Counted from the stretch's first letter, positions 36,037 through 45,022 are shown. The stretch is DNA of 64,000 nt from JAHBTB01 sp964451255 (GCA_964451255.1 CAYVHL010000010.1:3047-67046); one strand, 5' to 3'. The notes: generated from the sequence alone by a model not told the origin. A program made the numbers and translations.

Positions 36037-36303
36037 TTGACCGATCCACCGAATGTGGGAGGTTCCGTTCACAAAGACTTGGCTGCGACGGAAGGGTTTC
36101 TCGCCAGTTGCAAAGACGTGGTGGAAGTCCATGTCTGGGAGCGAGGCGACCGAATCCTAGCCAGGGTCGTGGTCACTGAGGCCTCCACCGTCAGCGGATT
36201 GGACCTGAAGGCAGCCTGTTCGAAAGCCCTCGGGCAGACGCTTGCTCCCGACTACCTGCTCATCGAGCGGGTCAAGACGACCGGCCAGCTACGCGCGGCC
36301 TGA
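36037..36303 (+). CDS. Small protein resembling the C-terminal domain of AMP-forming acyl-CoA synthetases
   Basis: The 88-aa frame starts at a TTG directly after the previous stop. Residues about 27-88 follow the order of an AMP-binding C-terminal domain: VVEVHVWERGDRILARVVV, a helix LKAACSKALG, then PDYLLIERVKTTGQLR. In the adenylate-forming enzymes the last motif is (P)KTxSGK with a catalytic lysine. Here the lysine position is Gln. It is a stand-alone piece with no N-terminal domain. The resemblance is by eye and modest. Its start is uncertain (GTG at 36055 is an alternative). Confidence 0.6.
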   Translation: MTDPPNVGGSVHKDLAATEGFLASCKDVVEVHVWERGDRILARVVVTEASTVSGLDLKAACSKALGQTLAPDYLLIERVKTTGQLRAA

Positions 36304-36307
36304 CCGT

Positions 36308-36517
36308 CTACTCGTCGTCTTCGTCTTCACCGGATTCGCCAAGCTCAGCTTCAATGGCTCCGGTCTCACCGGCTTGCGTGACGGCGGCCGCCAAAGTGAC
36401 GTCCGCGATGCTTTTGACCGTTCGGTTCGGGCAGTTTGTGCAGACAAACTGGATTTCTACGGCCTCGAGCCAGCTTGGCACTTTATCAATCGATTTGCCG
36501 CAGACACAGGTGATCAT
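36308..36517 (-). CDS. Small zinc-ribbon-like protein with acidic tail
   Basis: The 69-aa protein has Cys pairs CVC near residue 4 and CTNC near 26, which could form one zinc site. An acidic tail (GESGEDEDDE) ends it. AGGA lies 8 nt before the ATG at 36517. It converges on the gene at 36037. No family is recognised. Confidence 0.6.
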   Translation of the reverse strand: MITCVCGKSIDKVPSWLEAVEIQFVCTNCPNRTVKSIADVTLAAAVTQAGETGAIEAELGESGEDEDDE

Positions 36518-36538
36518 CCGTTGTTCCTAAGGTGTGGT

Positions 36539-36862
36539 TCAGACCGGTCGGTCCACGCTCTCACCGTCAGCTTCGTCGAAGTGCTGGATCGCCTGCTTGT
36601 GCGATAGCCAACCGTTCACGAACATCAGGGCCGCGCCGATCAAGTAGTAAAGGGCGAGATTTCCCTCAAATACCTGGCCCGGATCTCGGATGACCTTGTC
36701 ACCCATAACGAGGGCCACGACGCCGAGAACCGCCAAAGCTCCGCCGAACCAAAAAAAGGTGTTTTTCCACCAGGCCGGTTTGGAAAGCTTCTTCTTCCCC
36801 ACAACCTGCCAAGATACCTGGCGGTCAGGCTCGGATGTCGATGACCCGTCCCTTTGGCTCAA
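36539..36862 (-). CDS. Small membrane protein, two helices
   Basis: The 107-aa frame has a polar N-terminus, a helix at about 35-53 (TFFWFGGALAVLGVVALVMG), a second at about 68-86 (LALYYLIGAALMFVNGWLS), and a polar C-terminus. The start is probably the TTG at 36862, which overlaps the end of the YjfB-like gene by 38 bp. A later start is possible. Function is unknown. Confidence 0.6.
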   Translation of the reverse strand: MSQRDGSSTSEPDRQVSWQVVGKKKLSKPAWWKNTFFWFGGALAVLGVVALVMGDKVIRDPGQVFEGNLALYYLIGAALMFVNGWLSHKQAIQHFDEADGESVDRPV

Positions 36863-37016
36863 GCATTTTCAAGAGCTCCTGGGCAGCTTGCGTCTGTCCG
36901 TCCAGTGCTTTCTTGAGCATGCCGACCTGGTATTCGCCCGAGACCGACTCGGTCTCAGGTTGAGCTTTGGTTTGGTAGGCTGCCTGGACCGCGTAACTGG
37001 ACGCTCCGATCCGCAT
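36825..37016 (-). CDS. YjfB-like putative motility protein
   Basis: The 63-aa product resembles the short YjfB/putative motility protein family: an N-terminal helix rich in Ala and Gln, then VGMLKKALDGQTQAAQELLKM and a C-terminal basic/hydrophobic end. No flagellar gene is near, so a motility role is not supported by context. A GACAAT hexamer ends 6 nt before the ATG and may be a leaderless-type -10 box. The family match is by eye. Confidence 0.6.
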   Translation of the reverse strand: MRIGASSYAVQAAYQTKAQPETESVSGEYQVGMLKKALDGQTQAAQELLKMLEPKGRVIDIRA

Positions 37017-37087
37017 ACGCTGATTGTCGGTCGGAGGCGGATGATATTCAGCCCGGAACGATATTGTTTCGATTGCTGGCCAGGGTC

Positions 37088-37093
37088 TATAGT
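37088..37093 (+). promoter_or_regulatory. Putative -10 box (TATAGT) for a leaderless gene
   Basis: TATAGT ends 7 nt before the ATG at 37101 and there is no Shine-Dalgarno between them. Confidence 0.5.
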
Positions 37094-37100
37094 GCTACCC

Positions 37101-37466
37101 ATGAAGTTCGTGCTCGTCACGAAAGACGCAGAAGTCGTGGAGGCGACATCCGGGGCGTTCCAACCAGATGACGAGTTGGTCGTGACCGAAGACTGGGGCA
37201 ATGCGCTCGAGATCTGCGCCGACGCCGACATCCTGTTTGTCGACTTGATCGCCACGTTGGACAAGCCACATAAGATTTCGGGCTATGAGGACTTCGCCGG
37301 TGCAAAAATGGCTCATCCGACGGCCGGGGCGACTCCCTTGATCTTGATCTCCCCGCCCGACGACTACGAGTTGGACTTCATGGCCGGGTTTCCTGACTTT
37401 GTCTTCGCCCACCTGCGGCGGCCGTTGAACTACAAGATTTTTCGTCGTGCTTCGACCTGGGTGTGA
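37101..37466 (+). CDS. Small protein with a degenerate receiver-like fold
   Basis: The 121-aa protein begins MKFVLVTKDAEVVEATSGAF and has alternating hydrophobic strands and helices: an acidic strand end ILFVDLIATL (about 50-59), PLILISPPDDYELD and a final strand/helix FVFAHLRRPLNYKIFRR. The pattern looks like a response-regulator receiver domain in which D54 could be the acceptor and the usual Lys is missing. This is a fold guess from strand pattern only. It converges with the gene at 37469, with a gap of 2 bp. Confidence 0.65.
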   Translation: MKFVLVTKDAEVVEATSGAFQPDDELVVTEDWGNALEICADADILFVDLIATLDKPHKISGYEDFAGAKMAHPTAGATPLILISPPDDYELDFMAGFPDFVFAHLRRPLNYKIFRRASTWV

Positions 37467-37468
37467 GG

Positions 37469-37828
37469 CTACGAGATCGAGCGGCGGTAAATACGTCCGA
37501 CGATCGGATATTCGTAGTCTTGGCCCCGCACCGAATGGATCGCGCCCATGACGGGCAGGACGATGCCAGCCAGGCCGCCGATCCAAGCGAGGATGAAGCC
37601 GATCCCGTTTACGATCGGGATCGAGAGCAACACGGCGCAGCCAATCGACCAGACGAAGAGGGCGAACTGGAACGTCAGGGACTGAATGGCGTGACGGGTC
37701 ACGAAGTGCGATTTGTCCTTCTGGGTGATCAGGATGAGAAAGGCCACGATCCAGCCAAGGAAACCGAAGCCGATCATCGGGGCGAGGTGGGACACCGCAC
37801 CCATTGCTCGTTCATTGCTTGTTCCCAT
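37469..37828 (-). CDS. DUF4870/Tic20-like small membrane protein
   Basis: The 119-aa protein has about three helices and the typical DUF4870 phrases AVSHLAPMIGFGFLGWIVAFLI, SHFVTRHAIQSLTFQ and NGIGFILAWIGGLAGIVLPV. The family is widespread and its role is unknown. The ATG at 37828 lies just inside the end of the upstream gene on this strand, so the two are probably cotranscribed with the VOC gene. Confidence 0.85.
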   Translation of the reverse strand: MGTSNERAMGAVSHLAPMIGFGFLGWIVAFLILITQKDKSHFVTRHAIQSLTFQFALFVWSIGCAVLLSIPIVNGIGFILAWIGGLAGIVLPVMGAIHSVRGQDYEYPIVGRIYRRSIS

Positions 37829-37830
37829 AG

Positions 37831-38358
37831 TCAATCCATTTCACGGGACGAGACGTCGCGAGGTTGCGCGGTCACGCTATGGCCCACCAGCATCCCTTCG
37901 ATCTCGTCCGGCTCTAGTATGACGACGTTCGGTTCGACGGCGGTCAAGAAGGAGTCGAGCTTGCCTGAGGGCACCAATCCCTCGGCGACGAACTCGGCAT
38001 ACATCGTCTCCAAGACGTCCCCCGCCGATGGCCGGACAGGGAACGCGTCGACCCATAAGCCCGGTTTGGGCTCGTCGCTCTTGTATGCTACGGCGCCGAT
38101 CCAGACCCGCGTGCCCATGTCTTGGGGGATGCCGTCGTCGAACCACGCGCCGTCTTGAGACTCGACGCCCTCCTGTTCGAGATACGCCTTGGTCTGGCTC
38201 ACACCTGCCTCCGCGAAGGCGACGATCACGGTGTCCTTCTTGCGGTGGGCGAGCGTCACGACCGTCCGGCCAGCCTGGACCGACACATAGGCGGCTTCGT
38301 CTGGGCATTCGTTCCGAGCGATGTCCATCAGCCTGGCTAGGGTCGTTTTGAGCGTCAT
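37831..38358 (-). CDS. Unknown cytoplasmic protein
   Basis: The 175-aa product starts MTLKTTLARLMDIARNECPD and shows alternating beta strands and helices, without Cys or membrane segments. It is acidic. The ATG at 38358 overlaps the stop of the VOC gene by 4 nt, so it is translated from the same message. I do not recognise the family. Confidence 0.75.
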   Translation of the reverse strand: MTLKTTLARLMDIARNECPDEAAYVSVQAGRTVVTLAHRKKDTVIVAFAEAGVSQTKAYLEQEGVESQDGAWFDDGIPQDMGTRVWIGAVAYKSDEPKPGLWVDAFPVRPSAGDVLETMYAEFVAEGLVPSGKLDSFLTAVEPNVVILEPDEIEGMLVGHSVTAQPRDVSSREMD

Positions 38359-39044
38359 TCTCCGTCTCCGGCCATGACCACGGCATGGGTGCTGGGAGGC
38401 TGCACGTCGGCCCCCCAAATGACGCCGAACGGGTCTTGCATCCGAGGGGGTTGCATGGAGACGACAGTGCAGCCTCTCTCGGCCAAGGCGTCGAAGCATT
38501 GGTCCGTCGCCAGGTAAAGCGCCGAACTTTCCTGGCCGAGTTCCACACGGAGCCGATTGGGGCCAGAGTCCACTGTCCAAGACCCATCCACCGTCCTCGA
38601 CGGCAGTTCATCGAACACGACGCCATAGAAGTCGGCGGCTTCGGAAGGTTCGTTGCAGAGGACGCCGACTTTGTCGGAGACAAGGCAGGGGCCGAAGTTG
38701 CCTGTCGGGTCTGTCGAGGGCTGGGTCTGGTCAAAGAACACGTTCCAGACGATTCCCCACGGGTCGACGACAAGGCAGGGCTTGCCAGGTCCCTTCCAAC
38801 TCTTCTCCTCGAATCCGAGGCGCCGGATCTTGTCACGGGCTTGGGGCCCGTCGTCGGTCACCATTTCGAGGACCGCCGGGCTGGGAGGTCCAGGGTCGAT
38901 GAACAACCTTAGCGATCTTGCGCCGAGCTCTAGGCTGCCGTCCTTGCCTACAAGCCGGAGCTGCATGTTCTCCATGTAAAAGTCCCGGGCCTTGTTCACG
39001 TCGGGCGAATGGACGGCGACGCACCGGCTGAGGCGGAAGGCCAT
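38355..39044 (-). CDS. VOC (glyoxalase/bleomycin-resistance fold) protein, two modules
   Basis: The 229-aa protein is built of two VOC-type beta-alpha-beta-beta-beta modules. The first opens with CVAVHSPDVNKARDFYMENM and LRLVGKDG and ends in DPWGIVWNVFFDQ. The second has KVGVLCNEPSEAADFYGVVFDEL and ends in DPFGVIWG. Members are metal-dependent lyases, dioxygenases or binding proteins. No complete metal-ligand set could be assigned, so activity is open. Confidence 0.85.
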   Translation of the reverse strand: MAFRLSRCVAVHSPDVNKARDFYMENMQLRLVGKDGSLELGARSLRLFIDPGPPSPAVLEMVTDDGPQARDKIRRLGFEEKSWKGPGKPCLVVDPWGIVWNVFFDQTQPSTDPTGNFGPCLVSDKVGVLCNEPSEAADFYGVVFDELPSRTVDGSWTVDSGPNRLRVELGQESSALYLATDQCFDALAERGCTVVSMQPPRMQDPFGVIWGADVQPPSTHAVVMAGDGE

Positions 39045-39111
39045 GCGGCAACGATACCCCTCGGCTCCGAGTGGGTTACACTCAGACCACCCCTAAGGAG
39101 AATGAGGCCAA

Positions 39112-41112
39112 GTGTCTGAGACGATTGATATCCTGCTCCAAGAAGACCGGGCGTTCGCGCCCTCCGACGCGTTCCGCTCCAAAGCCAATGTCGCTGACAC
39201 TTCCGTCTATGCCAGGGCTTCAGCGGATCCCGAGGGATGGTGGGAGTCGTGGGCCAAGAAACTCGACTGGTTCGAGCCGTGGCACACGGTGCTCGAGTGG
39301 AGGCGGCCGTTCGCCAAGTGGTTTCTGGGCGGCAAGACCAACGCCTGCCACAACTGTGTGGACCGGCACGTGGCGAACGGCCTTGGCGAAAAGACGGCCT
39401 GGATCGCCGAGGGTGAACCCGGCGACGTGCGGGTCTTCACGTACGCCGACGTGCTCCGGGACGTCCAAAAAGTGGCCAACGCCCTTAAGAGCCTTGGGGT
39501 AGGGAAGGGCGACCGGGTCTGCATCTACATGGGGCAGGGGCCGGAGCTTGTGTTGACGATGTTGGCGTGCGCCAGAATCGGCGCGCCGCACTCGGTCGTT
39601 TTCGGCGGGTTCAGCGCCGAATCTCTCGAGGAGAGGATCAACGACGCCCAGGCCAAAGTCATCGTGACGGCGGACGGCAGCTGGCGACGGGGGAACATCG
39701 TCCCTCTCAAGAAGATCGTCGACGACGCCTTGGGCAAGGGGTGCCCGTCCATAACCAACGTCCTCGTCCTCGAACGCGTCGGCGCACCTGGCACTGCCAC
39801 GAACGGGGTTCCCGCGCCAGCTTACGACCGGGGCCGCTGGCAGGAGGGCCGTGACGTTTGGTGGCACGACGCGGTGGGATCCGCTGGGGACACCTGCCCT
39901 TGCGAGCCGATGGACAGTGAAGACCTGCTCTACATCTTGTACACGAGCGGCTCGACCGGCAAGCCCAAAGGCATCATGCACACGACTGGCGGCTACCTGA
40001 CCGGCACGTTGGCGACCACAAAGCTGGTCTTCGACCTCAAGGACGAAGACGTCTTCTGGTGCACGGCCGACTGCGGCTGGGTGACCGGCCACAGTTACGT
40101 GTGCTACGGCCCAATGGCCAACGCGGCGACCCAACTGATTTATGAAGGCTCTCCCGACACACCGGCCAAGGACCGCTTCTGGCATCTGATCGAGAAGCAC
40201 CGGGTGACGATCCTGTACACCGCGCCGACCGCGATCAGGACCTTCATGAAGTGGGGCGACCAATTCCCGAACGGTCGAGACTTGTCTTCCTTACGGGTGT
40301 TGGGCTCTGTGGGCGAACCGATCAACCCGGAGGCGTGGATCTGGTACCAGCAGGTGATCGGTGGCGGACGGTGCCCGGTTGTGGACACGTGGTGGCAGAC
40401 AGAGACCGGCGCGATCATGATCACCCCGTTGCCCGGGATCACGACCACGAAGCCTGGCTCGGCGACCCAGCCGTTCCCTGGTGTCGGTGCGACGATCTAC
40501 AGCGAGGAAGGGGTCGACCGGTTGGCCGGCCAAAGCGGCAAAGAGGTCGGCGGTCTCCTGGTGCTCACCGAGCCCTGGCCGTCGATGCTCCGAGGGATCT
40601 ATGGCGATCCAGACCGTTTCAAGAAGACCTATTGGAGCAAGTTTGACGACGCATATTTCGCGGGTGACGGCGCGAAGGTGGACGCCGAGGGATACTTCTG
40701 GCTGCTGGGGCGGGTGGACGACATCATGCTCGTCAGCGGGCACAACGTCTCCACCATGGAAGTCGAATCGGCGTGCGTCGACCACCAAGCGGTCGCCGAG
40801 GCCGCCGTCATCGGACGTTCGCACGACGTCAAGGGTCAGGCCATCGCCGCCTTCGTGATCTTGCGTGGGGACCGGCATCCCTCGGACGACCTGGCGAAAG
40901 AGATCAAAGCGCACGTGGCGACAAAGATCGGCGCCTTGGCGAGGCCGGAGGACATCTTCTTCTGCGCCGAGCTCCCTAAGACCCGGAGCGGCAAAATCAT
41001 GCGGCGGTTACTCAGGGACGTGGCGGAGGGCCGGGCTCTTGGAGACACGAGCACCCTCGCCGACGCGGCCGTGGTCGCGTCGCTCAAGGAGCAGTACGAG
41101 GACAAGGAGTGA
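39112..41112 (+). CDS. acs: Acetyl-CoA synthetase (AMP-forming)
   Basis: Acs activates acetate to acetyl-CoA through acetyl-AMP. The 666-aa protein has YTSGSTGKPKGIMHTTGG (about 281-298), WWQTETGAIMI (about 427-437), and LLGRVDDIMLVSGHNVSTME. The C-terminal catalytic lysine is in PKTRSGKIMRR. The GTG start at 39112 follows AAGGAG at 39095-39100. A TACACT box at 39077-39082 is a candidate -10. Length is normal for the family. Confidence 0.96.
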   Translation: MSETIDILLQEDRAFAPSDAFRSKANVADTSVYARASADPEGWWESWAKKLDWFEPWHTVLEWRRPFAKWFLGGKTNACHNCVDRHVANGLGEKTAWIAEGEPGDVRVFTYADVLRDVQKVANALKSLGVGKGDRVCIYMGQGPELVLTMLACARIGAPHSVVFGGFSAESLEERINDAQAKVIVTADGSWRRGNIVPLKKIVDDALGKGCPSITNVLVLERVGAPGTATNGVPAPAYDRGRWQEGRDVWWHDAVGSAGDTCPCEPMDSEDLLYILYTSGSTGKPKGIMHTTGGYLTGTLATTKLVFDLKDEDVFWCTADCGWVTGHSYVCYGPMANAATQLIYEGSPDTPAKDRFWHLIEKHRVTILYTAPTAIRTFMKWGDQFPNGRDLSSLRVLGSVGEPINPEAWIWYQQVIGGGRCPVVDTWWQTETGAIMITPLPGITTTKPGSATQPFPGVGATIYSEEGVDRLAGQSGKEVGGLLVLTEPWPSMLRGIYGDPDRFKKTYWSKFDDAYFAGDGAKVDAEGYFWLLGRVDDIMLVSGHNVSTMEVESACVDHQAVAEAAVIGRSHDVKGQAIAAFVILRGDRHPSDDLAKEIKAHVATKIGALARPEDIFFCAELPKTRSGKIMRRLLRDVAEGRALGDTSTLADAAVVASLKEQYEDKE

Positions 41113-41185
41113 CCAAGGCGGGTAGGCGGTCAGCCTAGTCCAATTGCCAGCCCAGTCAAGTGGCTAGACCGGGAACAAACCGGGT

Positions 41186-42112
41186 ATGGCGTCTTGTGTC
41201 CGGCAGATTCTCGTCATAGCGTTGTCGGTCGTCGTGCTGAGCCCGCTGACTGCGGCCCATCCGCAGGACAACCCGTTCAAACCCATGTTCGACGCGCCGA
41301 AGAAGGCGCGTGCGGTGGCTGACAAGGAAAGCAGCCGCGTCTACAAGGGCGACGAGGCGGGCCCGAGCGCTGGCCTGGCCATTTTCTCCCCTGCTTGGAA
41401 CAAGAAGCTGGAAGGGGAACTCAAGCGGCTTGAATCCCAGACCGGGGCCACGCTCTCCACCACGAGGCCGTTTGCAGACCCCGAGATGATGCGGGCCAAC
41501 ATGAACAAACCCGCATGGAACCTTGACGAACTGGTCGCAAACGTCGCACCGGATCCCACGGGTGAGGGGCTCAAGGCAGGAGGGAGGCCGGTGCAAGTCG
41601 AAGGTACGGTCCTGGCTGTCAAGGGTGGAGCCGCCAACAGGCTCCTCATGGTGGGAGACCCGGCCGACGAGATGCCGCACATCGCTATCGTCCTCCTCCC
41701 TGAGAATGACACGCGCCCGTTCAAGGTCGGCGACCACTTCGCAGACGTCACGGTGTATTTGATGCACGCCTCCAAGAAGGGAGAAAAGCAGGACGCCTAC
41801 ATTTTTGCTGGCTTGCCTACTGCGGGCCAGTCGCAGGGTGCCCGGACCGCTCCCGTGACGAATGGAACTGCGGCCAGCCCCGCCCAACAGCCGGACAAGG
41901 GCGAGTTCACCGACGCCCTTAACGGTTGGCGTCTGGTCGGGATCGTCCACGACGGGCAGGGTGGCGTTGGTGTCTTCGTCAACAAAGACGGTCGCAAGCT
42001 CTATGCGCGGACGGGTCACGAGGTCGACAAGGGGATAACCCTTTTGGGACTGGAGAACGGTCAGGCCAGGCTCATGGTCGACAAGAAGGAATTCGACGTC
42101 TGGCCCTGGTAA
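41186..42112 (+). CDS. Secreted protein with PilP/GspC-like C-terminal segment
   Basis: The 308-aa protein begins with a signal peptide (MASCVRQILVIALSVVVLSP, ending TAAHP). Residues about 130-220 are a beta-rich region. The C-terminal part reads GWRLVGIVHDGQGGVGVF, then GRKLYARTGHEV and ITLLGLENGQARLM, as in PilP and GspC-type periplasmic proteins of pilus/secretion assembly. Some PilC genes are elsewhere in the window, which would fit, but the match is by eye. The gene is followed by a strong hairpin. Confidence 0.7.
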   Translation: MASCVRQILVIALSVVVLSPLTAAHPQDNPFKPMFDAPKKARAVADKESSRVYKGDEAGPSAGLAIFSPAWNKKLEGELKRLESQTGATLSTTRPFADPEMMRANMNKPAWNLDELVANVAPDPTGEGLKAGGRPVQVEGTVLAVKGGAANRLLMVGDPADEMPHIAIVLLPENDTRPFKVGDHFADVTVYLMHASKKGEKQDAYIFAGLPTAGQSQGARTAPVTNGTAASPAQQPDKGEFTDALNGWRLVGIVHDGQGGVGVFVNKDGRKLYARTGHEVDKGITLLGLENGQARLMVDKKEFDVWPW

Positions 42113-42136
42113 AGGGTTTGGCCGGAGAAAACGCCA

Positions 42137-42167
42137 CAAGGCTCAGAGCATGTCGCTCTGAGCCTTG
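42137..42167. terminator. Bidirectional hairpin terminator between the PilP-like gene and pnp
   Basis: A 13-bp perfect stem (CAAGGCTCAGAGC with GCTCTGAGCCTTG) and a 5-nt loop lie between two convergent genes. A T tract is weak on both strands, but the stem is long and its place fits a bidirectional terminator. Confidence 0.8.
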
Positions 42168-42194
42168 TTCGTTGTCCGACACAGTTGCGTCGGC

Positions 42195-44606
42195 TTAGCG
42201 GCGCGGTCTGAAGCGGGGGTTGACCTCGTCTTCGCCCCGCGACTTCCGTGGGAACTCGGACGGCACTTCGGGCGCGCCGGCGTCGTCGGCAGGCGTCACC
42301 GCCGCACGGTCCGGGGCGTCGCTGGTGGAGTCACCGCCGGAGTCTCCCTGGTCGCGTCCACCCCGTCCCCGGTCGTCACGGTCTCTGCCGCCCCGGTCAC
42401 GGTCTCGGCCCCGGAATCCTCCCCGGTCTCGACCGCCCCGACCTCGGTCGTCGCGGTCCCGGTACGGCCTGTCGTCCGTCTCGCTGATGACGGCGTTGCC
42501 GTTGAGCTTCGGGTTGTCGGGGTTGAGTCCGATCGCGGTCAGGTTGACCCTGCCCATCCCGTCGATCTCGGCCACCTTGACATTGATCACGTCGCCCTCG
42601 CGGACGACGTCGTCGGGGCGTCGGATACGCTGGCTCGTGAGCTGGTCGGTCGGCACCATCCCGTCCTTTCCTCCTGGCATTTGGACCATCGCTCCTCGGC
42701 CCATGATGCGCGTCACCGGGCCGCTGAACTCCATGCCGGGTTCGATCGTGAGGGTAGAGGCGCGGATGAGCTCGATCGCGTGGTCTGCCGCCTCCCCGTT
42801 GTCGCTGGCGACCAGGACGCGGCCGTCCTGCTGGATGTCCACCTGCGCACCGGTCTGCTCGGTGATCTTGCGGATGTTCGCACCGCCGGGGCCGATGAGT
42901 GCCCCGATCTTCTCAGGGTTGACCTGCACCACTTGGATGCGCGGGGCCGTTTTGCTGAGTGTGTTCCGGGGAGCCGGGATCTCGGCCTCGATCACGTCGA
43001 GGATCTGCAACCGGGCCTCAAGGGCTTGGTGCAGGGCCTGGGCGAGCACCTTCTCCGGGATGCCGTCGAGCTTCGTGTCCAACTGCAGGGCGGTGATACC
43101 TTTGCGGGTTCCAGCGACCTTGAAGTCCATGTCGCCGGTGAAGTCTTCGACGCCCTGGATGTCGGTGAGCACCTGGAACTTCTTGCCGTCGCTCATCAAG
43201 CCCATCGCGATCCCCGCTACCGGGGCCTTGATCGGCACACCAGCGTCCATCAGGGCCAGGGTCGAACCGCAGACCGACGCCATCGAGGTGGAGCCGTTGG
43301 ATTCGAGGACCTCGGAGATCAGGTGGAGGGTGTAAGGGAACTCGGGGTCGTCCAGGGGGACCACCGGCCTGAGGGCCCGCTCCGCGAGCGCGCCGTGGCC
43401 GATCTCGCGGCGACCAGCGCCGCGCAACATCCGCACTTCGCCGACCGAGTAGGGCGGGAAGTTATAGAAGTGCATGTAGCGCTTGTCTTCGTCCTCCTCG
43501 TCCAGGGTGTCCTGCATCTGGGCGTCCTTGGGCATGCCGAGGGTGAGCACGGTCATGACCTGGGTCTGGCCCCGGGTGAAGAGTCCCGATCCGTGGACGC
43601 GGGGCAGAAGCCCGGCGACCGCTTCGAGCGGGCGGATGTCCTTGAGGCCGCGTCCGTCCGGCCGCTTGCCGTCCTCGATGACAAACTTGCGGATCGTCTC
43701 CTTGACCGCTTTGTCGACCGCGTTGGCGACGCCCTTGAGCTTCACCGGGTCGTCGGCGTACTTCTCCTTGTACTTGGCGCTGATCTCCTTGACCACGTCG
43801 TCCATCGCGGACTCGCGCTTGGCCTTGTCGGGGTCGAAGAGGCCGCTCTCGATCGCCTTGGCCTCCTTTTTCTTGATCTCGTCGGCGAGTTCGGTGTCGA
43901 CGCCGTCGATGATCGGTTCGCGCTTGGCTTTCCCAGCCTTCTTGGCGAAGACCTCAAACTCCTTACAGATGTCCTGGATCGCTTTGTGGGCGAACTCCAG
44001 GGCCTTGATCATCGTCTCCTCGCTGACCTCCAGGGCACCGGACTCGACCATGCTGATCGCGCTCTTGTGTCCGGCCACGACGAGGTCGAGGGTGCTGGTC
44101 TTCAACTGCTCGTTGCTCGGGAAGAGGACGAACTTGCCGTCGATCTGACCGACCCGGACACCGGCGACCGGCCCGCTGAAAGGGATGTCGCTGATGCTAA
44201 GGGCGGCGCCAGCAGCGCAGATCGCCAACACGTCCGGCGGGCAGGTCTTGTCGACGCTGAAGGCCATCGTGATGACCTGCACGTCGTTACGCATCCCCTT
44301 GGGGAACAGCGGTCGGATCGGGCGGTCGATGAGCCGGGAGATGAGGATCGCCTTGTCGCTCGGGCGGCCACCGCGCTTGATGAAGCCCCCGGGGATCTTT
44401 CCGATCGCGTACTTTCGCTCTTCGAAATCGCAGACCAGGGGGAGGAAGTCGATGCCCTCACGGGCGGTTTTGCTCATGGTGGCGCAGCCTAGGACGACGG
44501 TCTCGTCCATTCCTAGGAGCACTGCTCCACCCGCTTGCTTGGCTACTCGGCCAGTTTCGAGGGAGAGCGTCTTGCCCCCGACCTCGAAGGTATGGGTGAT
44601 TATCAT
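42195..44606 (-). CDS. pnp: Polynucleotide phosphorylase with RD/RG-rich tail
   Basis: PNPase degrades RNA phosphorolytically from the 3' end. The 803-aa protein has two RNase PH domains. The second contains GSGLFTRGQTQ (about 347-357) and a GSTSMASVCGSTLALMDAG segment around 437-455. A KH domain with IGALIGPGGANIRKI and an S1 domain with FSGPVTRIMGRGAMVQ follow. The C-terminal about 100 residues are Arg/Asp/Gly-rich, with DRDDRGRGGRDRGG-type repeats, and look disordered. rpsO is 3.5 kb upstream rather than adjacent. Confidence 0.97.
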   Translation of the reverse strand: MIITHTFEVGGKTLSLETGRVAKQAGGAVLLGMDETVVLGCATMSKTAREGIDFLPLVCDFEERKYAIGKIPGGFIKRGGRPSDKAILISRLIDRPIRPLFPKGMRNDVQVITMAFSVDKTCPPDVLAICAAGAALSISDIPFSGPVAGVRVGQIDGKFVLFPSNEQLKTSTLDLVVAGHKSAISMVESGALEVSEETMIKALEFAHKAIQDICKEFEVFAKKAGKAKREPIIDGVDTELADEIKKKEAKAIESGLFDPDKAKRESAMDDVVKEISAKYKEKYADDPVKLKGVANAVDKAVKETIRKFVIEDGKRPDGRGLKDIRPLEAVAGLLPRVHGSGLFTRGQTQVMTVLTLGMPKDAQMQDTLDEEDEDKRYMHFYNFPPYSVGEVRMLRGAGRREIGHGALAERALRPVVPLDDPEFPYTLHLISEVLESNGSTSMASVCGSTLALMDAGVPIKAPVAGIAMGLMSDGKKFQVLTDIQGVEDFTGDMDFKVAGTRKGITALQLDTKLDGIPEKVLAQALHQALEARLQILDVIEAEIPAPRNTLSKTAPRIQVVQVNPEKIGALIGPGGANIRKITEQTGAQVDIQQDGRVLVASDNGEAADHAIELIRASTLTIEPGMEFSGPVTRIMGRGAMVQMPGGKDGMVPTDQLTSQRIRRPDDVVREGDVINVKVAEIDGMGRVNLTAIGLNPDNPKLNGNAVISETDDRPYRDRDDRGRGGRDRGGFRGRDRDRGGRDRDDRGRGGRDQGDSGGDSTSDAPDRAAVTPADDAGAPEVPSEFPRKSRGEDEVNPRFRPRR

Positions 44607-45022
44607 GTTTTCGTCTCGCTCACATGCCGCCAGGCCCGGTGCAAACCGCTAGCGTGCGGCAGGCGCAAATGTGATCAAGCAAGACTGAATGCCGCTCTTC
44701 GCAAAGCCCTCGGCGGATCGAAGACGCTCCGAAGAACGGCATGCATCCAGGTCTTGACCGCCTGTGACTGTACCTTTCGCTTCGGAATTTCTATCGGGAC
44801 GCTTGGAAAGGCCCTCGGGCTCGGCGGGTTGGCAGATCGATCCAGATGGATTGTGACGGGCATGGTGCTCGGCGGCCGTCATTTCGTCTTGCCTCTGACG
44901 TAGGTGAATATCCTTTGGAGTCTGACTGTGGCCAGGTTGGGCAAGGCCCAACGTGTTGGCCCAGCTACCCTCGGCGTCGTCGAGTACCGGGTGATCGCGG
45001 CCTCTCAGACTAGCCTACATTC
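44607..45022. other. Intergenic region upstream of pnp
   Basis: About 415 bp hold no supportable gene. The pnp promoter should be here, and a small hairpin (GTTGGGC 44936-44942, GCCCAAC 44946-44952) is visible. GC-rich sequence next to pnp changes to less GC-rich sequence towards 45,000, which may be the edge of the inserted DNA. Confidence 0.4.

Noticed and set aside
42165..44492. A 775-codon open frame on the plus strand across pnp
   Set aside because: It is the exact antisense of pnp, has no known domain, and its composition follows from the GC-rich codon use of pnp.
44649..44951. Small minus-strand protein of 100 aa upstream of pnp
   Set aside because: Low-complexity composition, no domain, no ribosome site. 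It lies in the probable pnp 5' region.
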